Origin: Phycisphaerae bacterium
Lineage (GTDB): Bacteria > Planctomycetota > Phycisphaerae > Sedimentisphaerales > Anaerobacaceae
Reading direction: 5' to 3'
Length of the DNA stretch: 8,221 bases
Assembly: GCA_030630315.1 (NCBI GenBank)
Contig: DAOVNI010000055.1
Span: 1 to 8,221, forward strand
Part shown: positions 1 to 5,903 of the stretch, piece after piece
Layout: each line of letters opens with the position of its first letter
Numbering within the stretch: position 1 is the stretch's first letter
Translations under genes and position numbers: made by a program
Notes under the pieces: generated by a model
Database searches by the model: none
What the model was told of the DNA's origin: nothing
Seen by the model: only the letters and a program-made list of their open reading frames with translations

Positions 1-320
1 AAGGTTGGGTGTACGTCAGGCGCAGACATCTTGACGCGAATCCAAAATCACTGTTGACCTCGACTATCGGCCCAAACGAATTCCATCTCTACAAAAGTAA
101 TGACCACAAAGGAAATTTTCTTGAGTGTATCAAGTCACGGGCAGAAACTGCCGCCCCCGGTGAAGTCGGCCATCGCTCATGCACCGTCTGCCTGCTGGGC
201 GAGATTGCTATGAGGCTTGGCAGGAAGTTGAAATGGGACCCCGAACGGGAGCAATTCACCAACGATGCGGAGGCGAACCGGATGGTTTCCAGGCCGATGC
301 GCAGTCCCTGGCACCTATAA
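1..320 (+). CDS. Gfo/Idh/MocA family oxidoreductase, C-terminal fragment
   Basis: This is the last ~106 residues of an NAD(P)-dependent sugar or cyclitol oxidoreductase. The N-terminal Rossmann domain lies to the left of the window. The reading frame is open from base 3 and ends at TAA 318-320. A GTG at 9-11 could look like a start, but the in-frame codons before it (Gly-Trp) continue the family pattern, so the gene is cut by the window edge. Recognisable pieces are GPNEFHLYKSNDHKGNFLEC, HRSCTV, IAMRLGRKLKWDP, and the ending SRPMRSPWHL, which is characteristic of the many planctomycete members with the bacterial-type Gfo/Idh/MocA C-terminal domain. The substrate cannot be told from this fragment. 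It lies 38 bases before an exported DUF6807 protein on the same strand, so the two are probably co-transcribed and linked to carbohydrate breakdown. The family call is firm; the specific reaction is unknown. Confidence 0.85.
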   Translation, partial: GWVYVRRRHLDANPKSLLTSTIGPNEFHLYKSNDHKGNFLECIKSRAETAAPGEVGHRSCTVCLLGEIAMRLGRKLKWDPEREQFTNDAEANRMVSRPMRSPWHL

Positions 321-358
321 CATTGGTAATTGGTTATTGAGAATTTAAGGGTTACGAG

Positions 359-1339
359 ATGAAGTACTGGGGAAGACTTGTTGGCGCTGCGTTGATAGTC
401 ACAGTGTGGAGCATTCCGAACGCGGCAGTCCTTGGGACTCCTTACGGAGAATTGGGTGCCGCCAAGCAGAACGCTCCGCAGCAGGTGGCGGCAAAGCTTG
501 AGAAGAATCAGGTCACAGTCACCATCAATGGAAAGCCATTCACGTGCTACAAGTTCGCCGCATCGCAGAAGTATCCGTATTTCTGGCCGGTGAACGGGCC
601 GGCATCGGGCAAGTCCATCACGACCGAAACATCGCAGCCGTATCCACACCACCATTCGCTGTTCTTTGGCTGCGACCGCGTCAACGGCGGCAACTACTGG
701 CAGGAAAGCAATGAACGCGGACAAATCGTCTCGCGCGGGCCGAAGCTCATCAAGGCCCCGGGCGACCGCGTCATCTTCACAGATGAATGTTACTGGCAGC
801 AGCCCGGAAAGGAGCCGATTATCCGCGATATGCGGAAAGTTGTCATCACGGCACCAAATGAAGAGGTTCGGTTTATCGATTTTGAAATCAGTCTTGAGCC
901 GTTGACGGACATCCTTATCTTAAAATCAAACCATGCGCTGTTTTCGGCTCGCCTTGTGCCTGAGTTGAGCGTCAAGTCCGGTGGCACGCTGGTCAACGCC
1001 GAGGGCAAGACCGGCGAGAAAGGCACATGGGGCGTGGCCTCGCCATGGTGCGACTACAGCGGCACGCGCGGCGGCGTTACCGAGGGCATCGCCATTCTGC
1101 AGCATCCGCGCAACCGCTGGTTCCCGGCCAAATGGTTCACGCGCGACTACGGTTTCTTCTCACCGACCCCGATGAACTGGCTCAAAGATGGCCGCCTGGA
1201 ACTGGCCAAGGGCGAGACACTCACGTTGCGCTATCGTGTCGTAGTCCACGCCGGTAATGCCAGGTCAGCGGATATAGAGGGCATATTCAAACGATACAAA
1301 AAGACTGCTGATACCGCGACGAAAGGCGACTGCCGGTAA
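359..1339 (+). CDS. Secreted DUF6807 family protein (often labelled PmoA-like)
   Basis: A 326-residue exported protein of the DUF6807 family, whose function is not established. Older databases named it 'methane oxygenase PmoA', a label that should not be taken literally. Residues 1 to ~25 form a signal peptide: Lys2 and Arg6, a hydrophobic core, then an Ala/Gly-rich cleavage region around NAAVLG. Family hallmarks are the histidine cluster PHHHSLFFGCDRVNGGNYW at 96-114, ITAPNEEVRFIDFEISL at 163-179, the block HPRNRWFPAKWFTRDYGFF at 249-267, and a C-terminal LRYRVVVHAG strand at 290-299. The ATG start is supported by AAGGG at 347-351, seven bases upstream. The upstream Gfo/Idh/MocA gene and the export signal suggest a periplasmic role in sugar or glycan use, which is inference only. 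It is G+C-rich compared with the opposite-strand genes to its right. Confidence 0.85.
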   Translation: MKYWGRLVGAALIVTVWSIPNAAVLGTPYGELGAAKQNAPQQVAAKLEKNQVTVTINGKPFTCYKFAASQKYPYFWPVNGPASGKSITTETSQPYPHHHSLFFGCDRVNGGNYWQESNERGQIVSRGPKLIKAPGDRVIFTDECYWQQPGKEPIIRDMRKVVITAPNEEVRFIDFEISLEPLTDILILKSNHALFSARLVPELSVKSGGTLVNAEGKTGEKGTWGVASPWCDYSGTRGGVTEGIAILQHPRNRWFPAKWFTRDYGFFSPTPMNWLKDGRLELAKGETLTLRYRVVVHAGNARSADIEGIFKRYKKTADTATKGDCR

Positions 1340-1403
1340 ACAATTCGGAGTGTATGTTGCAAACCATTCTACAACTGCTTTGCGCTGACGCCGCTCATAT
1401 TGC
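1340..1403. other. Convergent intergenic gap, no clear terminator
   Basis: These 64 bases separate the stop of the plus-strand DUF6807 gene from the stop of minus-strand zwf. Transcription from both sides should end here. I see only weak pairing, such as GCAAA with TTTGC across a 15-base loop and GTTG with CAAC across a 12-base loop. Neither is followed by a run of T on either strand, so I do not call an intrinsic terminator. Termination may be Rho-dependent or may lie inside the gene ends. Confidence 0.5.
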
Positions 1404-2945
1404 TCAAACTTTTCGCCACTCTCGACCATCGGATTCAATAAGACTATCGGCCTCGGCAAAGCTGTCACTGCCCGCAGCATATTCGTAAGGCGCCGCATCA
1501 TCGTTTTGCCAGGCCTCGAGCACAGGCGTTAATAATTGCCAGGCAATTTCCACACTGTCATACCTCGTAAACAGCGTTTGGTCACCAACCATACAGTCCA
1601 AAAGCAATCTCTGATATGCTTCGGGCATCTCAACTCCGAAGACACTCTGATAATCAAAATTCATATTCAGTGTGCTCATACAAATCTTTGAGCCGGGTCG
1701 TTTTGCCTGAAAGCTCAAGGAAATCCCTTCCTCCGGCTGTATCTGCAAGACAAGAACGTTTGGCGGCATATCGCCGAGGCCGGCCGAGACAAACATCGAA
1801 TGCGGAACTTTTTTGAAAGTGATAGCAATCTCGGTATCCTTCCTGACAAGTCTCTTGCCGGTTCGCAGATAAAAAGGAACGCCCTTCCACCGCCAATTGT
1901 CCATAAACAACTTTGCAGCGACGAAAGTCTCAGTTTTTGACCGGGGGTTTATGCCGGGTTCTGCTCGATAACCGACAACCTTCTTGCCGTTTATCGAGCC
2001 GGGGCCATACTGACCCCGCACAATAAAGCTGTCGAGCTCATCCAGTTTGAAAGGACGAATCGACCGCAAAAGCTTGACTTTCTCGTCACGAACGTGGTCT
2101 GCCTCGAAAGACGTGGGCGGCTCAATTGCCACCAGAGCGAGCATCTGAAGCATATGATTTTGAAACATATCGCGAAGCGCACCCGCCTTGTCGTAATAAC
2201 TGCCGCGATGCCCAACGCCTATCGATTCAGCTATGGTGATTTGAACGTGGTCAATGTAATTGCGGTTCCATATCGGCTCAAAAATCGCATTCGCAAAACG
2301 AAACATCAAGATATTCTGAACGGTCTCTTTGCCGAGATAATGGTCTATGCGATAAACTTGAGATTCATTGAAACATCGATGGATTATCCTATTCAATTCA
2401 ACAGCGCTTTGCAAATCTCTACCGAAGGGCTTTTCCACAACTAATCTGACTCGCTGCTTCGAAGCGGGTTCGCCGGGGCAGGACAATCCTGACGAACCAA
2501 GCCGTTCTACTATTGTGCTGTATAGAAAGGGAGGAACAGCCAGATAAAAAACGACACTGCCGTCGACCTTATGCTTTTTGTCTAATTCAGCGAGCTTAAT
2601 TTTGATGTTGTCATAAAACAAAGTGTCGCTGTAATCACCGCTTATATAATAAAGCTTATCGGTAAAAGATTTTAGTTCCTTTGCAGATATACCGCTGGAG
2701 TTTTCTTGTATTGCTTGTTGTGCGCTTTGCCGAAACTGCTCACTGATAAGCTTTTTTCTCCCCACCCCTAACAGATAAAATCGTTCGTCAAGTAAACCTC
2801 GCTTAAAGACTTGGGCAAGGGCTACAAGCAATTTTCTGCGGGTGAGGTCTCCAGATGCCCCGAAGACCACTAAAGCGGTGGCTCCAGCCGCCACTTCCTC
2901 ACAAATAATATCCTGCGAGGTTACGGATAGTCGAACTTCCTGCAC
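1404..2945 (-). CDS. zwf: Glucose-6-phosphate 1-dehydrogenase
   Basis: Cytoplasmic enzyme oxidising glucose-6-phosphate to 6-phosphogluconolactone with reduction of NAD(P)+, the entry step of the oxidative pentose phosphate pathway. At 513 residues it has the usual full length. Visible motifs in order: the dinucleotide-binding GASGDLTRRKL at 29-39; EKPFGRDL at 171-178; the substrate-site signature RIDHYLGKE at 199-207 (Asp201, His202); FQNHMLQ at 261-267 holding the expected catalytic His264; and FYLRTGKRL at 358-366 in the C-terminal domain. The start is GTG, chosen because AAGGAG lies eight bases upstream. It is the last gene of the minus-strand series, 61 bases after hrb, with no terminator visible between. 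No lactonase or 6-phosphogluconate dehydrogenase gene is in the window, so its placement suggests supply of reductant to the upstream redox proteins (inference). NAD versus NADP preference cannot be judged from sequence here. Confidence 0.96.
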   Translation of the reverse strand: MQEVRLSVTSQDIICEEVAAGATALVVFGASGDLTRRKLLVALAQVFKRGLLDERFYLLGVGRKKLISEQFRQSAQQAIQENSSGISAKELKSFTDKLYYISGDYSDTLFYDNIKIKLAELDKKHKVDGSVVFYLAVPPFLYSTIVERLGSSGLSCPGEPASKQRVRLVVEKPFGRDLQSAVELNRIIHRCFNESQVYRIDHYLGKETVQNILMFRFANAIFEPIWNRNYIDHVQITIAESIGVGHRGSYYDKAGALRDMFQNHMLQMLALVAIEPPTSFEADHVRDEKVKLLRSIRPFKLDELDSFIVRGQYGPGSINGKKVVGYRAEPGINPRSKTETFVAAKLFMDNWRWKGVPFYLRTGKRLVRKDTEIAITFKKVPHSMFVSAGLGDMPPNVLVLQIQPEEGISLSFQAKRPGSKICMSTLNMNFDYQSVFGVEMPEAYQRLLLDCMVGDQTLFTRYDSVEIAWQLLTPVLEAWQNDDAAPYEYAAGSDSFAEADSLIESDGREWRKV

Positions 2946-2953
2946 AGCAACCG

Positions 2954-2959
2954 CTCCTT
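2954..2959 (-). promoter_or_regulatory. Shine-Dalgarno site setting the zwf GTG start
   Basis: On the minus strand this reads AAGGAG, eight bases before the GTG at 2945-2943. The match and spacing are near ideal and decide the GTG start, since no ATG lies at a comparable distance. Confidence 0.8.
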
Positions 2960-3006
2960 ATTTCGTTTGGTATCGAACAATGTACCTGGTTTTCCTGTAA
3001 CCGCGT

Positions 3007-3171
3007 TTAATCTTCAATCGGCTCAAACTCATCTTTGCCGGCCCCACACTCCGGACAGACCCAATCATCCGGCAGATCTTCAAAAGCAGTGCCAGCTTCC
3101 ACATCGTTCTCCGGGTCACCCACATCCGGGTCATAAATGTATCCGCACATAAGACATTTGTATTTCTTCAT
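3007..3171 (-). CDS. Possible free rubredoxin from an internal start within hrb
   Basis: An in-frame ATG at codon 183 of hrb begins [19 protein letters not shown], which is exactly how free-standing rubredoxins begin. The resulting 54-residue product has the normal length of a free rubredoxin and all four iron-binding cysteines. A good Shine-Dalgarno sits eight bases upstream, inside the linker codons. What is seen is the start signal and the match in length; that it is translated separately is inference. A free rubredoxin could diffuse to the flavodiiron protein, superoxide reductase and rubrerythrin-like protein encoded upstream. The alternative is that the signal is a relic of two once-separate genes that fused in frame. 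Confidence 0.4.
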   Translation of the reverse strand: MKKYKCLMCGYIYDPDVGDPENDVEAGTAFEDLPDDWVCPECGAGKDEFEPIED

Positions 3172-3717
3172 ATTTCTCACTCCTTCTTCCCCCTGCGTTT
3201 TTGGTTTTATCTTGATGTATGTTGCAGCAGTCTTGGGGGTCCTGCCCTGCTTAATATCGCGGTAGTAGGCGTACGTCATAGGTTGTTTGTCTCCATCAAG
3301 CGTTTCGCACGCTACTATTTTTGCGATAAATAACGTGTGCGTTACAACATCAATACTTCGAGCAACTTCAGCCTCAAGAAAAGCCACGGTGCTATCCAAA
3401 ACTATCGGCACGCCCGTCTGACCTATCTTATAATTTACCTGCTCAAATTTGTCTATGTCTCTGCCGGACCTAAACCCAAACCTACCGATAAAAGGCATCG
3501 GCGTCTCTTGAGAAAGAATAGAGACCGTAAAGACTCTGCTGTCGGCAATGTACTCGTGGGTTAAACTTTGTATATTAAGACTCATCGCCACCATTGGTGG
3601 CTCAGGCACCAGTTGAAATACCGTATTGACAATACAGCCATTGAATCTATTGCCCTTTTTTGAGCTGACTATACACATTCCATAGCTCAATTTGAACAAT
3701 GATTCTAAATCCAACAT
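3007..3717 (-). CDS. hrb: High-molecular-weight rubredoxin: flavin reductase-rubredoxin fusion
   Basis: A 236-residue two-domain electron carrier. Residues ~1-160 form an FMN-binding flavin reductase-like domain (SYGMCIVSS at 11-19, an N-terminal half typical of the split-barrel fold). After a linker at ~165-182 comes a complete rubredoxin at 183-236. Its iron is held by Cys188 and Cys191 ([10 protein letters not shown]) and by Cys221 and Cys224 ([17 protein letters not shown]). In Moorella thermoacetica the protein of this architecture (Hrb) passes electrons from NADH to the flavodiiron protein FprA. An fprA gene lies two genes upstream here, so the same partnership is likely, with the superoxide reductase as a second possible acceptor. 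The ATG start is backed by AGGAG six bases upstream. The gene follows the rubrerythrin gene by 57 bases and precedes zwf by 61. An internal ribosome site may also release the rubredoxin half alone. Confidence 0.93.
   Translation of the reverse strand: MLDLESLFKLSYGMCIVSSKKGNRFNGCIVNTVFQLVPEPPMVAMSLNIQSLTHEYIADSRVFTVSILSQETPMPFIGRFGFRSGRDIDKFEQVNYKIGQTGVPIVLDSTVAFLEAEVARSIDVVTHTLFIAKIVACETLDGDKQPMTYAYYRDIKQGRTPKTAATYIKIKPKTQGEEGVRNMKKYKCLMCGYIYDPDVGDPENDVEAGTAFEDLPDDWVCPECGAGKDEFEPIED
3180..3185 (-). promoter_or_regulatory. Internal Shine-Dalgarno before the rubredoxin module of hrb
   Basis: The minus strand reads AAGGAG here, eight bases before ATG 3171-3169. It falls in linker codons (Gly-Glu-Glu-Gly-Val-Arg-Asn), where the coding constraint is low, and it is as good as the sites in front of hrb and zwf. 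Confidence 0.55.
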
Positions 3718-3774
3718 CTACATCTCCTGAGGCAGTTTCGCCATTTCTGTTGGTCCGGCGTGGAATTCATTGGG

Positions 3775-4266
3775 CTATTGCAAAGCTTTCAACTTTCTCA
3801 GCAAGGTAGTAATATGGCTCAATTCCTCGATGATAATCTCTTCCACTTTGTCCCTGCCTGCCTTTACGGGCACTAAGGCCTTTAAATTCAGATAGAAAAC
3901 AACCGAATCCTTTTCAGAATTTACAGCTATGTCAAGAATCTCCTTTATCGTCTCGCTGCCGGTCAGTTTCGTGGTCGGGCCTATTCTGCCTTCCATACCA
4001 CGAGCATCAGCCATTACCTGCAGATACATTGCCGCTTGATTATCAGGGTCGAAAATCATCGGTTCTTTTTCCCGGCCGCTCAGCTCTTTTCTCATTTCCA
4101 CAAAGGTTTTCAGATGCTCATCCTCCATAGTGGCCGTATCGAGCAACATCTGTTTTGTTTTCTTGTCTGATGCTTTTTCCGCTGCTTCGCGATAATACTT
4201 GGCGCCGTTTCTCTCAATTTCTTCTGCCATTTCAAAGATTTCGTCTGCATTAAAAGTAATACCCAT
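3775..4266 (-). CDS. Rubrerythrin-family diiron protein without a rubredoxin domain
   Basis: A 163-residue cytoplasmic ferritin-like four-helix-bundle protein, probably a peroxide-reducing or iron-handling rubrerythrin relative. Likely iron ligands occur in two repeats: Glu18 in IERNGAKYY, then Glu48 and His51 in MEDEH; and Glu118 in NSEKDSVVFY, then Glu148 and His151 in EELSH. No CxxC pair follows the helices, so the rubredoxin domain of classical rubrerythrin is absent and electrons must come from a separate protein, plausibly the hrb product downstream. I chose ATG 4266-4264 over an in-frame GTG at 4284-4282. The ATG overlaps the dfx stop by one base (TAATG), has GGAG seven bases upstream, and removes six residues (MEGRRI) that do not resemble the family. 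The overlap implies translational coupling with dfx. The family call is firm; peroxidase activity is inferred. Confidence 0.88.
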   Translation of the reverse strand: MGITFNADEIFEMAEEIERNGAKYYREAAEKASDKKTKQMLLDTATMEDEHLKTFVEMRKELSGREKEPMIFDPDNQAAMYLQVMADARGMEGRIGPTTKLTGSETIKEILDIAVNSEKDSVVFYLNLKALVPVKAGRDKVEEIIIEELSHITTLLRKLKALQ

Positions 4267-4646
4267 TATCCTTCTCCCTTCCACAATCCGTGAACGTTAC
4301 AATGCTCGCGTGCAGTGACTGTACCTGGCTCCACGCCGAATTCTGCTTCAGGTGCATCGCCGGGGTTGAGGAACTGTCGATACGCCTTGCCGTCAGCGAG
4401 AATCTCAATCCACTCAATATAGTGTTTGTCCTCCATAGGATGAGGAGCGCTGCCGACCTTTACTTTGATGCCGCCATCAACTTTTTCAATCACAGGCACG
4501 TGCTTCTCCTTACCCTCGTCAGCCGTCTTTACAACAAGGTTTTCCATCGGCTGACCACAGCAAACCAGCTCCCCCGCCCCGCCGTGAAGCACTTCCACAA
4601 TGTTGCCACACACCATGCATTTATAGACTTGAAGTTTCTTAGCCAT
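4266..4646 (-). CDS. dfx: Desulfoferrodoxin (two-iron superoxide reductase)
   Basis: Reduces superoxide to hydrogen peroxide without releasing oxygen, in the cytoplasm of anaerobes, using electrons usually delivered by rubredoxin. The 126-residue protein has both domains. The N-terminal desulforedoxin-like centre I has Cys10, Cys13, Cys29 and Cys30. The catalytic centre II has His49, His69, His75 and His119 plus Cys116, with the substrate-guiding Glu47-Lys48 pair in EKHVPVIE. Length and ligand numbering match the well-studied Desulfovibrio desulfoferrodoxins, so no ligand is missing. The ATG start has AGGGG six bases upstream. It follows fprA by 71 bases and overlaps the rubrerythrin-like gene by one base. 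That order fits a two-step route in which Dfx makes peroxide and the next protein removes it. The assignment is essentially certain. Confidence 0.97.
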   Translation of the reverse strand: MAKKLQVYKCMVCGNIVEVLHGGAGELVCCGQPMENLVVKTADEGKEKHVPVIEKVDGGIKVKVGSAPHPMEDKHYIEWIEILADGKAYRQFLNPGDAPEAEFGVEPGTVTAREHCNVHGLWKGEG

Positions 4647-4717
4647 AATTTTCCCCTTTCGAAATTTTACAGTTCTGATTTTTCATCCTTAATATAGCGT
4701 TAAAAAAAGTTCCTGCT
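4647..4717 (-). other. Gap between fprA and dfx, no firm signal
   Basis: This 71-base A+T-rich gap is the longest within the minus-strand series. It holds the dfx ribosome site (AGGGG, 4657-4653). A poor promoter-like pair, TTAAGG and TAAAAT 17 bases apart, is visible, but the first hexamer matches the consensus at only three of six positions. A run of seven T follows the fprA stop without a stable stem before it, so it is not a convincing terminator. Confidence 0.35.
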
Positions 4718-5899
4718 CTAACTGGAGATTTTAAGCTCCTTGTGTTTGTCCAGAATCTCATCAGCCAGCTTGTCCAGAGCCATAAAATCATCATCTTTAG
4801 GATGGCCCTTCGCTATCACCGGCGTAAGGATTTCTACTTTAAGGTTTGGCATCAGACCAGTAAGCTGCTCGACCATCCTGCCGCCCCACCCATAGGAGCC
4901 GATAATCGAAGCGAATTTTGTTTTCGGCCTGAGTGCGTTTGCCAAAATCGCAGCGTATGCAACTTTTGGGTGTGCTCCTGTCAAGACAGTAGGCGAGCCA
5001 AGCACGATTGTGGCTGCGTCGACAAGCGACATCGCCAACTTACCAATATCAGTCACCCCAAGATTGAACTGCTTGACCGTAATACCTCTTTCAATCAAAG
5101 CGTCCACAAAATGTTCAACCATTTTTCTTGTGCTATCGTGCATTGAAATATACGGCAGCACCACTTCGTTCTTGACCTGGTCGCTGACCCAATCTTTGTA
5201 CGCATCGATAATAAACTCGGGCCTGTCATAAACGGGGCCATGACTTGGAGCAATCATTTCAATTTCCAAAGCCTTTATTTTTTCGAGATTCTTTTTTATA
5301 GGCGCCCTGAAAGGCATCATTATCTCTGCGTAATACCTCTTAGCCGCCTCATAAACAACCGCTTCATCGTCCACAAACAGGCCGCTTGTTGCAAGGTGCG
5401 AGCCGAAGAAATCGCACGGGAAAAATATTTTGTCCTCCTGCAAATATGTGCCTATAGTCTCCGGCCAATGAACCCATGGAATATAGAGAAACTGCAGTGT
5501 CTTATCGCCCAGCGAAAGCGTCTGACCATCATCGACAGTGATGAATTTGTCCTCGCTAATGTTCAATAAGTCGATAAGCATACCCTTGCACTTCGGATTT
5601 GTTACTACCTTTGCATCAGGATAGAGCATTAATATATCCGGTATGCTGCCTGAGTGGTCCTGCTCAGCGTGGTGGGCAATGATATAGTCAATTCTGTCAA
5701 CCCCAAGTTTGATAAGATTATCTATCAAGACAGTTGTCTTTGTTGGGTCAACAGTATCCAGCAGCGCCGTCTTCTCGCTGCCCTTTATCAGATAGGCATT
5801 ATAACTTGTGCCATCGGGCAGTGGAATCAGCTCGTCAAACAGTCGCCTGTCCCAATCAATCGCACCAACGAAATAAATGTTCGGTTTTAGCTGCCTCAT
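4718..5899 (-). CDS. fprA: A-type flavodiiron protein (O2/NO reductase)
   Basis: Cytoplasmic enzyme reducing O2 to water and/or NO to N2O with electrons from rubredoxin. The 393-residue protein has the class A layout. Residues 1 to ~245 are a metallo-beta-lactamase-like diiron domain. Its ligands are His77, Glu79 and Asp81 in HAEQDHSG, then His144 (WVHWPET), Asp163 (FPCDFFGSH) and His220 (APSHGPVYD), the full canonical set. Residues ~248-390 are a flavodoxin-like FMN domain with the phosphate loop SMHDSTRKM at 252-260, GSPT at 301-304 and GSYGWGG at 334-340. There is no fused rubredoxin or NADH-oxidoreductase domain, so an outside donor is needed; hrb is two genes downstream. The ATG lies four bases after the copA stop. 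Its purine-rich GAGAGGG ribosome site lies inside the last copA codons, so the two are tightly linked. Sequence alone does not tell O2 from NO preference. Confidence 0.96.
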   Translation of the reverse strand: MRQLKPNIYFVGAIDWDRRLFDELIPLPDGTSYNAYLIKGSEKTALLDTVDPTKTTVLIDNLIKLGVDRIDYIIAHHAEQDHSGSIPDILMLYPDAKVVTNPKCKGMLIDLLNISEDKFITVDDGQTLSLGDKTLQFLYIPWVHWPETIGTYLQEDKIFFPCDFFGSHLATSGLFVDDEAVVYEAAKRYYAEIMMPFRAPIKKNLEKIKALEIEMIAPSHGPVYDRPEFIIDAYKDWVSDQVKNEVVLPYISMHDSTRKMVEHFVDALIERGITVKQFNLGVTDIGKLAMSLVDAATIVLGSPTVLTGAHPKVAYAAILANALRPKTKFASIIGSYGWGGRMVEQLTGLMPNLKVEILTPVIAKGHPKDDDFMALDKLADEILDKHKELKISS

Positions 5900-5903
5900 T
5901 TTT

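Noticed and set aside
89..724. 211-residue open frame on the minus strand
   Set aside because: It lies opposite the Gfo/Idh/MocA tail and the DUF6807 gene, both of which match known families. Its own translation is Arg/Cys-rich and resembles no family, so it is a shadow frame in G+C-rich coding sequence.
1340..1403. Weak inverted repeats as a bidirectional terminator
   Set aside because: Stems are four or five pairs with long loops and lack a T run on either side, too weak to call.
1265..1501. 78-residue minus-strand frame spanning the convergent gap
   Set aside because: It overlaps the zwf tail and the DUF6807 tail in other frames, has no clear ribosome site and shows no family resemblance.
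3718..3774. Short frame of ~21 codons between the rubrerythrin and hrb genes (MNSTPDQQKW...)
   Set aside because: It has no ribosome site of its own, runs out of frame into hrb and resembles nothing known.
4641..4690. 15-codon leader-like frame ending over the dfx start ([15 protein letters not shown])
   Set aside because: Its only purine-rich site (AAGG) abuts the ATG with no spacer, and so short a frame is expected by chance in an A+T-rich gap.
4658..4695. Possible internal promoter before dfx (TTAAGG, 17 bases, TAAAAT)
   Set aside because: The upstream hexamer is a poor match and A+T-rich gaps give such pairs often. It would need transcript-start data.
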